From G020354085 sp964629975 (GTDB taxonomy: Bacteria; Pseudomonadota; Gammaproteobacteria; Acidiferrobacterales; Sulfurifustaceae), in contig CAZVUN010000008.1 of the NCBI GenBank assembly GCA_964629975.1, positions 1 through 43,907 on the forward strand: DNA of 43,907 nucleotides, read 5' to 3'. How positions within the stretch are numbered: position 1 is the first letter of the stretch; every line of letters starts with the position of its first letter. Position numbers and translations under genes: made by a program. Positions 1 through 7,830 of the stretch are shown here, piece by piece. The notes under the pieces were generated by a model. The model was not told the DNA's origin, ran no database searches, and saw only the letters and a program-made list of their open reading frames with translations.

Positions 1-1
1 G

Positions 2-109
2 GATCGCCACGGCGTCCTGCTGGACCAGACCGAATTCGAAGTGCGCGGCGCGCCGCCGTGTTGCCGCGACCAGCCTGTATCGGTCCCTGAGATCGCGGGC
101 AAGCACTGA
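2..109 (+). CDS. 3' end of an unidentified protein (partial)
   Basis: An open frame enters from the left edge and runs 35 codons to a TGA at 107-109. The visible tail contains a vicinal cysteine pair (APPCCRDQP) and ends in GKH. No family is recognisable in so short a tail. The reading frame is supported only by its being open from the edge and by GC-rich third positions, so it could be chance. No transcription terminator is evident just after it. Confidence 0.3.
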   Translation, partial: DRHGVLLDQTEFEVRGAPPCCRDQPVSVPEIAGKH

Positions 110-548
110 GCAAGGCGCAGCGGCCTTGTTCAATCGGCGCTTCCGCGGAGATCCAGATCGCAGCGCCCCTGTGGTCGAAGCGGCCCGGGAGCGGCTGACG
201 TGAATTCGACGCGGCCGCGACGGGACTTCGTCGCTCCGCGGGACCCGCGCAGCCGCCTTCCGGTCCAGCGCCTTCAAGTCAGCCAAATGCCGTGCCGATA
301 ACCCGGCTAACCGTATGGCGTCACCGTCACGACCGCCGCGCGCCGGCAGGAGCGAATGGTGATGTGAGCCGGCGGAATGAAATTTGCCTTTTGCTTGGCG
401 CCCCGGGGATTGGGTCGTCGCTGTTCGGCACGTGACCGGGCGTGGCGCGATTGCTGATGCAAGCGCCAATGACGCGTGGCGCGGTCGATGCGCACAAGCG
501 GCCAATCGGGAAGGCAGGTGGCAATTCAGACATTCGAGGAGATCGGTT
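110..548. other. Intergenic stretch, no gene recognised
   Basis: About 440 bases between the partial left-edge frame and the lipoprotein gene. Short frames on both strands have arginine- and alanine-rich, low-information translations typical of GC-rich noncoding DNA, and none has a good ribosome-binding site. The only clear signal is the Shine-Dalgarno sequence GAGGAG at about 536-541, which serves the lipoprotein start at 549. Confidence 0.5.
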
Positions 549-2147
549 ATGCGTGGTTTCAAATCATCGGTATTTTCCCTGGTTCTTTGTGGCATGCTCG
601 CCGGCTGCGGCGGTGGCGGCGGTGGTGCGGCCGGCAGTGGTAGCGGAGGTGGAGGCGGAGGTACACCACCCGCAGGCGTGCTGCTCACCGGGACGGTGGC
701 GGGAAGCGGCGGTTCGGGAATGATGGCGGGAATGGAGTCGCGCTATTCCCCGCAGGCGGCGAGCGCCAACGAGGTCTGGGCGATCCCGATCGCCAAAATG
801 CAGGGCGCCAATATCAGTCCGATCAACCTCAAGCTGCGCAAGACCACCCCGCTGCCTGCCGACGGCAGCTTTGAATTTGATTTGCCGAAGACCATCACGG
901 CCGGCGAGGTGAGGGCGCTCGTCCCGGACGTCGATATCGACGAAAGCGTCCCGGACGATTACGCATTCGACGTCGACTGGCTCGTGGTTACCGTTGATAC
1001 CTCGACCAATCCAGTTAAAGTCGTGAGCCAGGTGCGGCTCGGCGAGGGCAATGGTTACGGCGACCTCTACGCGCTGCCGATCAGCGGATTCGCTGAGGCG
1101 AGCACCACGCTCGAGCTGGGCAGCGTCGCCGCCGACGGTACGGCGCAGACCACGACCGACGTCATGACCGACAAGACGACGCTGTCGAGCGACTCGATCA
1201 AGACCCTCGCCCGCGCCGACGACGTGATGCAGGCGCTCAAGGACATCATCCGCAATTGCGACATCTCCACTGGCGAGTGCAAGTCCGCGCGCCAGTCGTT
1301 CGTCTTCATGGGCGACTACGCGCAGCTCACCTCGGGCTACGATCCCGCGGTGAATTACTCGGGCTACCAGTTCTACTTCGACGTCAATGACTACTTCGAT
1401 ACGACGGACTTCGATGCGGTCTGCGACGGGACGCGCGTGTACACGCTCGCTCCTCCGGGCAACGTGACCGTCAACGGCACGACCTACAACGCCACGAACC
1501 CGATGTCGACCGGCGCGGGCTCCGCCACCGTGGAAGACCGCAACGGCGGTGCCCAGAAGACCTGCGGCAAGAACAACACCTTTCTGTCCAAGAATGGCAA
1601 CGGCACGACCTGGACGGATTGGATGCTGCAGTTCATCACGGGCGACAGGCCGAGCGAGCTGACGAGCACCATGCCCGCGGGCGACTGGGTGCTCAGCCGC
1701 GACGGCATCGAGATCGGGCGCTTCGAGTTCCGCCTCGCCAACCCGATCGACAGCAGCGGCAAGCCGATCGTGTTCGTGCCTGCGCTGCAGTTGACGACCA
1801 GCCCGACAACCGATGGCGACAAGATCAACAGCGTCGCAATCAAATGGTACCGCTGGGACGGCACGGCCTATGTCGAGATAAGCGGTGTGGATCTCGCCAT
1901 GGTGCAGAGCCTTATCGGCGGCTTCGATTTCTCGATCGGCGACTGGGACGGCAAGACCGGCGCTACGGGGCAGCATTATCCGCGCTGGTCCGGTCGCAAC
2001 GCCACGATCGATACTTCGATCGACCTGTCGGGCGAGGATTTCTACTACAACTACTTGGGCAGCGATCACTACAACGCCACCTACATTGGCGTGTACTACC
2101 AGTTCGGCGGCCAGGGCTTCCGCTTCGCCTGGCGCAGCGACGTATAG
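549..2147 (+). CDS. Predicted glycine-rich lipoprotein of unknown function
   Basis: A 532-residue protein starting MRGFKSSVFSLVLCGMLAGC. The hydrophobic leader ends in a lipobox (L-A-G-C, lipidated Cys at residue 20), followed directly by a Gly/Ser-rich tether of about 20 residues, so it is probably anchored to a membrane facing the periplasm or the surface. The open frame extends upstream to 384, but the ATG at 549 has GAGGAG at proper spacing and creates the signal peptide. The mature part is rich in Asp, Thr, Tyr and Asn, with several cysteine pairs (for example CDISTGEC), like a secreted beta-rich domain. I do not recognise a family. Its third positions look less GC-biased than those of its neighbours, which may mean a different history. 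A strong intrinsic terminator follows, so it is probably monocistronic. Confidence 0.75.
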   Translation: MRGFKSSVFSLVLCGMLAGCGGGGGGAAGSGSGGGGGGTPPAGVLLTGTVAGSGGSGMMAGMESRYSPQAASANEVWAIPIAKMQGANISPINLKLRKTTPLPADGSFEFDLPKTITAGEVRALVPDVDIDESVPDDYAFDVDWLVVTVDTSTNPVKVVSQVRLGEGNGYGDLYALPISGFAEASTTLELGSVAADGTAQTTTDVMTDKTTLSSDSIKTLARADDVMQALKDIIRNCDISTGECKSARQSFVFMGDYAQLTSGYDPAVNYSGYQFYFDVNDYFDTTDFDAVCDGTRVYTLAPPGNVTVNGTTYNATNPMSTGAGSATVEDRNGGAQKTCGKNNTFLSKNGNGTTWTDWMLQFITGDRPSELTSTMPAGDWVLSRDGIEIGRFEFRLANPIDSSGKPIVFVPALQLTTSPTTDGDKINSVAIKWYRWDGTAYVEISGVDLAMVQSLIGGFDFSIGDWDGKTGATGQHYPRWSGRNATIDTSIDLSGEDFYYNYLGSDHYNATYIGVYYQFGGQGFRFAWRSDV

Positions 2148-2170
2148 CCCTTCGGGCCCTTCGTGCAATC

Positions 2171-2203
2171 CGACCCCCGCCCCGCGCGGGGGTCGCTTTT
2201 TTT
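2171..2203 (+). terminator. Intrinsic terminator of the lipoprotein gene
   Basis: A 9-bp perfect stem (GACCCCCGC paired with GCGGGGGTC, 2172-2180 with 2186-2194) closes a 5-base loop and is followed by GC and a run of seven T. It lies 24 bases after the lipoprotein stop and just before the end of the convergent DUF72 gene. Confidence 0.85.
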
Positions 2204-2215
2204 CGGGGGGGGCGC

Positions 2216-3115
2216 TCAGAGCCGTGCGTACACGAGCTCGGCGAGCCGCAGCGCATTCAACGGTGCCGCACCAAAGGCGTCGTTGTCGAAGTACACGTGC
2301 ACGTCGCGCCGTTCTTTGAGCCAGCGGCGCACCTTCGCGGCCCAGGCGCGCAGTTGCCCTTCCGAATAGCCCGAGGCGTAGGTGAGGTCATGGCCGTGCA
2401 GGCGCACGTACACCATGTCGGTGGTGACCGCCTTCCACAGCGGCCAGTCGGCGGCGTCCGACTGGCACACGGCAATACCGTGCGCGCGCAGGCAGGCGGC
2501 GACCTCCTCGTCGAACCAGGACGGGTGGCGGAATTCGATTGCGTGGCGCACCCGGGGCCAGCGGTGTAGCGCCCGCGCGAAGCCCTCTAGGCGCTCCAGG
2601 TTCTTGTGGAAGTTGTGCGGCAACTGCCACAGCACCGCGGCGAGCTTCTCGCCGAGACCCGCGGCGCGTTCGCGTTCGATCTGGATCGCAGGCCGGGGAT
2701 CGGCGAGCTTCTTGTTGTGCGTGAGGTAGCGGTTGGCCTTGATGGCGAAGCGAAAGCCTGCGGGCGTCTCCGCGCGCCAGCGCCGGAAGGTCTCCTTGCT
2801 CTGCAGGCGGTAGAAGGTCGCGTTGACCTCGATCCCCGTGAAGCGTTCCGCGCAGAAGCGCAGCCAGTCGCGCTTGCGCACGCCGGCGTAGAAGCCCGCG
2901 CGCCAGGAGTCGTAATTCCACCCGCTGGTGCCGACGTACAGGGACGGCGCCGCTTCCGGCCTCCTGTCTTGCGCGGCACGGCCGCGTCCCTGCCGCTCGC
3001 GCGTGGCGTGCGAGGGCTGCTTGGAGGCAGGCGGCGGGGCAGCGCCGGAAGCGGTTGCCGGGGTGCGATGCTGGGAGCGGCCGGCGGCGCGCGGCGCACG
3101 CGCACGACGCGTCAC
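2216..3115 (-). CDS. DUF72 family protein (YecE-like)
   Basis: A 299-residue protein. The DUF72 core starts near residue 59 with LYVGTSGWNYDSW and continues with EVNATFYRLQSKETFRRW, FAIKANRYLTH, LWQLPHNFHKN, IEFRHPSWF and VYVRLHGHD, all typical of this TIM-barrel-like family, whose biochemical role is not established. The first 58 residues are Arg/Ala/Pro-rich and low in complexity, and are probably a disordered extension. The only plausible start is a GTG at 3115, which overlaps the TGA of the 62-codon ORF upstream (GTGA), suggesting translational coupling. No better-supported internal start lies before the core. Confidence 0.85.
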   Translation of the reverse strand: MTRRARAPRAAGRSQHRTPATASGAAPPPASKQPSHATRERQGRGRAAQDRRPEAAPSLYVGTSGWNYDSWRAGFYAGVRKRDWLRFCAERFTGIEVNATFYRLQSKETFRRWRAETPAGFRFAIKANRYLTHNKKLADPRPAIQIERERAAGLGEKLAAVLWQLPHNFHKNLERLEGFARALHRWPRVRHAIEFRHPSWFDEEVAACLRAHGIAVCQSDAADWPLWKAVTTDMVYVRLHGHDLTYASGYSEGQLRAWAAKVRRWLKERRDVHVYFDNDAFGAAPLNALRLAELVYARL

Positions 3116-3300
3116 GACGCCGGCCTTTGCAGACAGCGCGTGCGCACGGTGGCGGGCAGCCGCGCGGTGGCGTAGCGCAGCATCCTGCGCGCTATGGCGG
3201 CGTGATCGTCGAGCAAGCGCGGCAGGAGCGCATTCTTCGGGTCGCGGTGCCGGCGCAATGCCGTCGATACCTCGCGCGCGGTCGGTTTGGCCGCATCCAT
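3112..3300 (-). CDS. Small basic hypothetical protein (62 aa)
   Basis: An ATG at 3300 starts MDAAKPTAREVSTALRRH and the frame ends at a TGA that overlaps the GTG start of the DUF72 gene by the GTGA arrangement. A purine-rich AAGGGG lies about 10 bases upstream. The product is basic and probably helical (many Arg, Leu and Ala), with no signal peptide or membrane segment. The same frame stays open further upstream, but there the translation is low-complexity and lacks a better start. I recognise no family. The overlap with DUF72 is the main reason to believe it is translated. Confidence 0.4.
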   Translation of the reverse strand: MDAAKPTAREVSTALRRHRDPKNALLPRLLDDHAAIARRMLRYATARLPATVRTRCLQRPAS

Positions 3301-3768
3301 CAGTACGTTACCCCTTCGCACACGAGCGGTTCCTGCCGGGCCACCATGCGCGGACCGGCGACCTCGGCGGCGTCGATCGGCCGCGTTCCCGTCCGCGTCA
3401 CGGCCATCCCGGGACACGCGCGGGCGCCGTGCGCGCGGCTTGCGATGGCACGGGCGATCGGCAATCATGCGCCCAGATGATAGTGGGCGCAGGTGGCCGG
3501 TGAACAGGCGCCGGCTCGTGGGAAGCCCCCTCCTCGGTGCGGCTGGGCGGGGGAGGCCGCCATCCCCGGTCCCGTCCGGCTCGCCCCGCCGCCCGCACGG
3601 ATGCCCCGCACCGGGCGCATCACCCGCCGTAAGATGTCGAGGACAACGAGTCGCATAGCAGCGCGACTCCCCACGCAGGGATGTTGTTTCGCCGGCGGGC
3701 GCGTCCGCGTCGAGGCAGTGGGCGCGCCCGGAACAGCAACGAACCACGACAGTCGAGGAGAGGCCATC
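3301..3768. other. Intergenic stretch between divergent genes
   Basis: About 470 very GC-rich bases between the minus-strand 62-codon ORF and the plus-strand beta-propeller gene. It must hold promoters for both, but I find no convincing -35/-10 pair. Several GC hairpins occur at 3480-3580, including GCCGG...CCGGC around 3502-3525. Frames crossing the region have low-information translations. The ribosome-binding site of the propeller gene (GAGGAGAG, about 3755-3762) is clear. Confidence 0.5.
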
Positions 3769-4995
3769 ATGAAGACGCTTTTATCTGCACATCCGTTACA
3801 CGCCGCGGCCGGCGCCATCGCGCTGCTCGCCGCCTGCGCGGTCGCGCACGCCGCGGTCACCTGGCCGGACTTGATGATCCTGCTGCACGGCAGCGGGCGC
3901 GCGTATCTCGTCGATCCCAAGACCGATGCGGTGGTCGCCGACCTGGCGACCGTCAAGGGCGGTACCCTCGGCAGCACCACGCCCAACGGCAAGAAGGTCT
4001 ACATCAGCGGCGCGGGAGAGGGGCAGCGCACGGTCGTGGTGGTCGATCTCGGAAAGAAGGCCGTGACCGGCCGGATCGAGACCGGCAACCGTCCCAAGCA
4101 CGGGCTCGTCAGCCCCAACGGCAAGTGGGTGGGCGTCAACCATTGGGGCCTCGACAACGGCAAGCTGCGCGTGAGCTTCATTGACACCGCCACCGACAAG
4201 GTGGCGAAGGTGATCGAGCTCACCGTCGCCGATCCCGCCTCCACGGCGCTCGCCTCGATGCACAACGCCTGGAGCGTGGACTCATCGAAGTTCTTCACCC
4301 TCGACCGGATCAGCAACAAGCTGGTCGTGATCAATATGAAGGACTGGTCGGTGAATTCCTTCGCGGTCGACAGCGTGCCGCACTACCCGGTGCCTTCGCC
4401 CGACGGCAAGGAGCTGTGGCTGGTGCTCGAAGGCGGCAAGCCCGGCATCGTGGTCTACGACCTCACGCAGGCCGGCATGCCGGTGAAGGCCAAGCTCGAC
4501 ATGCCGCTGCAGGGTCAGGCGGCGGTGGAGGCGCACCACGGCAACTTCACGCAGGACGGCAAGCGCTTCCTCGCGCTCAACCGCGGTCCGGGCAAGGCCC
4601 TCACGGGCAACGAGGTCGCGGTGTACGATGCCGCCACCAAGAAGCTCGTCACCCGGCTCGAGACCAAGAGCAGCGGTATCGGCCACGCCTACAACACCCC
4701 GGACGGCAAGCGCGCGGTCATCACCAATTACGGCAACAACGTGATCAGCGTGATCGACCTGACGCAGATGAAGATCATCAAGCAGATGCCGATCGGCACC
4801 GGCCGCATGGGCCACATCGCCTTCACCAAGGACGGCCGCTACGGCTATGTCTCCAATGACAAGGACGGCGCGCTCTACAAGCTCGACATGGAAAACCTGC
4901 TGGTGGTGGGGATGATCAACACCCCGGGTGGCCTGCCGGGCGCCGGCCAGGTGCTGAACGTCTGGACCAACGTGTTCGAGGAGTTGCCGCGCTGA
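3769..4995 (+). CDS. Exported YVTN/cytochrome d1-like beta-propeller protein
   Basis: A 408-residue protein with an N-terminal Sec-type signal peptide (basic MKTLLSAH start, hydrophobic stretch, AHA cleavage site near residue 28), so it is probably periplasmic. The rest is a series of short blade repeats of the YVTN / cytochrome d1 heme-domain type, with recurring units such as PNGKKVYISG, PDGKELWLVL, PDGKRAVITN and KDGRYGYVSN. There is no CXXCH heme-c motif, so it is not a complete cytochrome cd1. It resembles the family often annotated as a cytochrome D1 domain protein or YncE-like protein. Its ligand cannot be told from sequence. The chosen ATG has GAGGAGAG upstream. The gene stands alone and converges on rtcB across a GC hairpin. 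Confidence 0.8.
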   Translation: MKTLLSAHPLHAAAGAIALLAACAVAHAAVTWPDLMILLHGSGRAYLVDPKTDAVVADLATVKGGTLGSTTPNGKKVYISGAGEGQRTVVVVDLGKKAVTGRIETGNRPKHGLVSPNGKWVGVNHWGLDNGKLRVSFIDTATDKVAKVIELTVADPASTALASMHNAWSVDSSKFFTLDRISNKLVVINMKDWSVNSFAVDSVPHYPVPSPDGKELWLVLEGGKPGIVVYDLTQAGMPVKAKLDMPLQGQAAVEAHHGNFTQDGKRFLALNRGPGKALTGNEVAVYDAATKKLVTRLETKSSGIGHAYNTPDGKRAVITNYGNNVISVIDLTQMKIIKQMPIGTGRMGHIAFTKDGRYGYVSNDKDGALYKLDMENLLVVGMINTPGGLPGAGQVLNVWTNVFEELPR

Positions 4996-5004
4996 GAGGG
5001 GCGG

Positions 5005-5031
5005 CGGACCGCGCGCACCGCGCGCGGTCCG
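5005..5031. terminator. Hairpin between convergent propeller gene and rtcB
   Basis: A perfect 12-bp stem, CGGACCGCGCGC paired with GCGCGCGGTCCG, closes a 3-base ACC loop and fills the 40-base gap between two convergent stops. It has no T-run on either strand, so it may act as a weak bidirectional terminator or just insulate the two 3' ends. Confidence 0.6.
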
Positions 5032-5035
5032 GCCT

Positions 5036-6466
5036 TCAGCCCTTCACGCAAACGAGCGGCTCGAGCCGCGCGACCTTGCGCGCGAGCCCCGCGAGGTCGG
5101 CGGCGTCGACCACCGCGGACACATCCTTGTAGGCGCCGGGGGCTTCCTCGGCCACGCCACGCGACGACGGACTCCTTATAAGGATTCCGCGCGCGGCGAG
5201 CTCATCGATCACCTGCCGGCCCTTCCAGGTACGGTAGGCCTGGTGGCGGCTCATGGCACGCCCTGCCCCGTGGCAGGCAGAAGCGAAGGAGCGGGCCTCG
5301 CCATCCCGGGTGCCGACCAGCACGTAGGAACCGGTGCCCATCGACCCGCCGATCAACACCGGCTGGCCGACGGCACGCAGCGGCTCGGGGACGTCGGGAT
5401 GCCCGGGACCGAAGGCGCGCGTGGCGCCCTTGCGGTGCACGTAGAGCCTGCGCGTCCGGCCGTCGACCGCGTGTTCCTCGACCTTGCAGGTGTTGTGCGA
5501 CACGTCGTAGAGGAGCGGCAGGCGCGCCTGGGGGAGGATGTGCGCGAAGGCTTCGCGCACCAGGTGGGTGATGATCTGGCGGTTGGCGAGCGCGCAGTTG
5601 ATCGCCGCGCGCATCGCGCCCAGGTACTCCTCGCCCACGGGCGAGTTGATCGGTGCGCAGGCGAGCTCGCGGTCGGGCAGCACGATGCCGTACTGCCCGG
5701 CGGCGATCGCCATCTTGCGCAGGAAATCGGTGCCGATCTGGTGGCCGAGACCGCGCGAGCCGCAATGGATGCTCACCACCACGTCGCTTTCCTTCAGGCC
5801 GAACACCCGCGCGGTCTCGGCGTCGAACACGCGCGCGACCTTCTGCACTTCGAGGTAGTGGTTGCCGGAGCCGAGGGTTCCCATCTCGTCGCGCTGGCGC
5901 TTCTTGGCGTGCGCCGAGACGTTGCCGGGCCTGGCGTGCATCATCTGGCCGTGCTCCTCGATACGCTCGAGGTCCGCGGTCGTGCCCCAGCCCTTTTCCA
6001 CCGCCCACCTGGCGCCACCGTTGAGCATGGCGTCCATCTGTTCCTCGTTGAGGTGGATCGCGCCGGTCGACCCGACGCCGGCCGGGATCTTGTGATAGAG
6101 GATGTCGGCCAATGCCTTCTGCACCGGCATGATGTCCTCGACCGTGAGCCCGGTGTGCAGGCAGCGCACACCGCACGACACGTCGAAGCCGACACCGCCG
6201 GCCGACACCACGCCGCCCTGATCGGGATCGAACGCGGCCACGCCACCGATCGGGAAGCCATAGCCCCAGTGCGCGTCCGGCATGGCGTACGAGGCCTTGA
6301 CGATACCGGGCAGGGTGGCGACGTTGACCACCTGCTCGTAGACCTTGTGGTCCATTTCGCGCATGAGCTCTTCGGTCGCGTAGATGATGCCGGGCACGCG
6401 CATCGCGCCGTGCGGCTCGATCTCCCAGGCGTACTCGGAACGGCGTTTGACGAGAGCGAGATCCAT
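5036..6466 (-). CDS. rtcB: RNA-splicing ligase RtcB
   Basis: A 476-residue GTP- and Mn2+-dependent ligase that joins RNA 2',3'-cyclic phosphate or 3'-phosphate ends to 5'-OH ends. Family hallmarks are present in order: MPDAHWGYGFPIGG (62-75), GVGFDVSCGVR with the metal-binding Cys98, LGSGNHYLEVQ, SIHCGSRGLGHQIG, YDVSHNTCKVEEH, GGSMGTGSYVL and CHGAGRAMSRHQAYR, whose first His (about 399) matches the residue that is guanylylated. Length fits the family. The ATG at 6466 gives the usual N terminus, though its ribosome-binding site is weak. It lies 142 bases downstream of archease, the known RtcB activator, with an inverted repeat in the gap that could affect co-expression. Confidence 0.97.
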   Translation of the reverse strand: MDLALVKRRSEYAWEIEPHGAMRVPGIIYATEELMREMDHKVYEQVVNVATLPGIVKASYAMPDAHWGYGFPIGGVAAFDPDQGGVVSAGGVGFDVSCGVRCLHTGLTVEDIMPVQKALADILYHKIPAGVGSTGAIHLNEEQMDAMLNGGARWAVEKGWGTTADLERIEEHGQMMHARPGNVSAHAKKRQRDEMGTLGSGNHYLEVQKVARVFDAETARVFGLKESDVVVSIHCGSRGLGHQIGTDFLRKMAIAAGQYGIVLPDRELACAPINSPVGEEYLGAMRAAINCALANRQIITHLVREAFAHILPQARLPLLYDVSHNTCKVEEHAVDGRTRRLYVHRKGATRAFGPGHPDVPEPLRAVGQPVLIGGSMGTGSYVLVGTRDGEARSFASACHGAGRAMSRHQAYRTWKGRQVIDELAARGILIRSPSSRGVAEEAPGAYKDVSAVVDAADLAGLARKVARLEPLVCVKG

Positions 6467-6498
6467 GTCTTGAAATCAGTGCTGAGCGTCAGGGTCTA

Positions 6499-6588
6499 AG
6501 TGCTGAGTGGAGGAAGAGGGTGGCGAATAGCCGTTTGCAGCTCTAACCAATCGTTGCCATCGCCAGATGGCCTCCTACACTCAGCACT
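6499..6588. repeat. Imperfect inverted repeat between archease and rtcB
   Basis: The outer arms AGTGCTGAGTGGAGGAAG (6499-6516) and CCTCCTACACTCAGCACT (6571-6588) match in 15 of 18 positions as reverse complements. Pairing resumes further in around TGGCGA, so the whole segment could fold into one long hairpin. A third copy of the core, CAGTGCTGAG, lies at 6477-6486. Nothing in it is coding. It resembles a small palindromic intergenic element of the REP/MITE kind, but with one locus visible this cannot be shown. Confidence 0.6.
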
Positions 6589-6608
6589 CATCACTTCGCA
6601 GTGCCTTT

Positions 6609-7025
6609 CTAAACGTCTACCACTGTTTGCGCCACCCACGCGCCATTTTCCTGCGCGACCCGCAGCGATGTATAGGTCGCGCCCTTGATCTCGACCGCCG
6701 GCTGGTGGCGGGCGATGTCGACCGGCTCGCCCCAGGCCAGCCCCTGCAGGCGGTTGCCCTCGAGGCGCACGGCGAAGCGGCCGAACAGCCATTTGCGCGT
6801 CGCCATCTCATAGACGAGGGCGTTGAGCCAGTCGACCAGCAGCAGCTCGAGGTCCGGGGCCTCGCAACTGACGTCGACCGATTCGCGGCCCTGCACGCGC
6901 GCCGGGTCGGTAATGACCGCGGTCATGGCAAGCGCGGCCTGCTCGAAGGCCTCGGCGGGCGTGGCGCCGATGCCGCGCACGCCCATGTCCGCGCCATGCG
7001 CGTAGTGCTCCCAGCGCGCGGCCAT
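6609..7025 (-). CDS. Archease, RtcB cofactor
   Basis: A 138-residue protein of the archease family, which speeds guanylylation and turnover of RtcB. It begins MAARWEHYAHGADMGVRGIG, matching the conserved HxADxGxxxxG start. The segment DLELLLVDWLNALVYE is the family's central acidic helix, and the protein ends close to the usual archease C terminus. Length is typical. The ATG lies one base after the stop of the restored frame of the phosphoribosyltransferase gene, so the two are almost certainly co-transcribed, with rtcB next. The small hairpin CACT-TCGC-AGTG follows shortly after the stop. Confidence 0.93.
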   Translation of the reverse strand: MAARWEHYAHGADMGVRGIGATPAEAFEQAALAMTAVITDPARVQGRESVDVSCEAPDLELLLVDWLNALVYEMATRKWLFGRFAVRLEGNRLQGLAWGEPVDIARHQPAVEIKGATYTSLRVAQENGAWVAQTVVDV

Positions 7026-7026
7026 G

Positions 7027-7772
7027 TCAGCTCACCAACGCGGCCGGTTGCGCCGCGCGCAGCAGCTCAACGGCGGTGTCTTCCGGCACATCGGCCCACT
7101 GCTCGTAGGCGTCGGCCACGGCGAAGCGGCGGCCTTCACGCAGGTTGGCGCAATAGAGCGCCTCGACCTCGGGCGCCGCGCCGCCTCGCCGTGCGCCGTC
7201 GGCACCGCCACCAGGATGCGCCGCGCGCCGTGGGCGCGCAGCGCCTCGACCGCCGCGCCCAGGGTGTAACCGGACGCCAGGCCGTCATCGACCAGGATCA
7301 CCGGGCGCGGCGCCAGCGCCGGCAGCGGCGCGCCGCGCCGCAGGCGTTGCACGCGCTGTTGTACCTTGGTGCGCGTGAGCGCAATGCCGTTCTGCACCAC
7401 GGACTCGCCGAGCGCGAGATTGGCGATCAGTTCCTGGTTGAGGCGCACGCTGCCGTCGAAGGCGACCGCGCCGTAGCCGGCCTCGGTATTCCAGGGGAGC
7501 GTGATCTTGCTGACCACGGCCACGTCGAGCGGCAGATCGAGCTTGCGCGCGAGCGCGGCGGCCACCGGCACGCCACCGCACGGGATGGCCAGCACCAGGG
7601 CATCGCCCGCCGCGAATGCGCGGAGCATCTCGGCCAGGACCTCGCCGGCATGGGCGCGGTCGCGAAACACCGGGGCGCGATTGCGCAGGGGCGCGAGCTC
7701 AATGAGGTTGGTTGTGCCCTCCAGCATGAAGCTACTATCGCATGCGTGTGATCGCACCACTTTGACAGGCAT
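7027..7772 (-). CDS. Phosphoribosyltransferase (COG1926-like), apparently frameshifted
   Basis: The N-terminal three quarters match predicted phosphoribosyltransferases found near rtcB: FRDRAHAGEVLAEML, LAIPCGGVPVAAALA, and the PRPP-binding loop PVILVDDGLASGYTLGAAV. After VAVPTAHGEAARR the frame turns into Arg/Pro/Ser-rich sequence that reads on to 7032. The other frame continues sensibly as APEVEALYCANLREG, then RRFAVADAYEQWADV, and ends with TGA at 7027-7029, one base before the archease ATG. One missing base in the GC-rich tract around 7172-7185 would explain this, either a real mutation or a sequence error. Coordinates cover the restored gene. The start is uncertain: ATG at 7772, TTG at 7775 or ATG at 7727. 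Confidence 0.75.
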
Positions 7773-7830
7773 CAATGACCCGCGCGCCGGGGCAGGGCGT
7801 TACATGGCTGCAACAACCCGCTCGGCGGGG

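Noticed and set aside
3480..3590. Possible cobalamin-type riboswitch (GCCGGTGAAC...GGGAAGCC)
   Set aside because: The elements are in the wrong order, the B12-box core is missing, and the next gene is not a B12 gene. A covariance-model scan would settle it.
3769..4995. Cytochrome cd1 nitrite reductase (NirS)
   Set aside because: No CXXCH heme-c domain is present and the protein is too short; only the propeller is shared. The nitrite reductase in the window is the assimilatory NirB.
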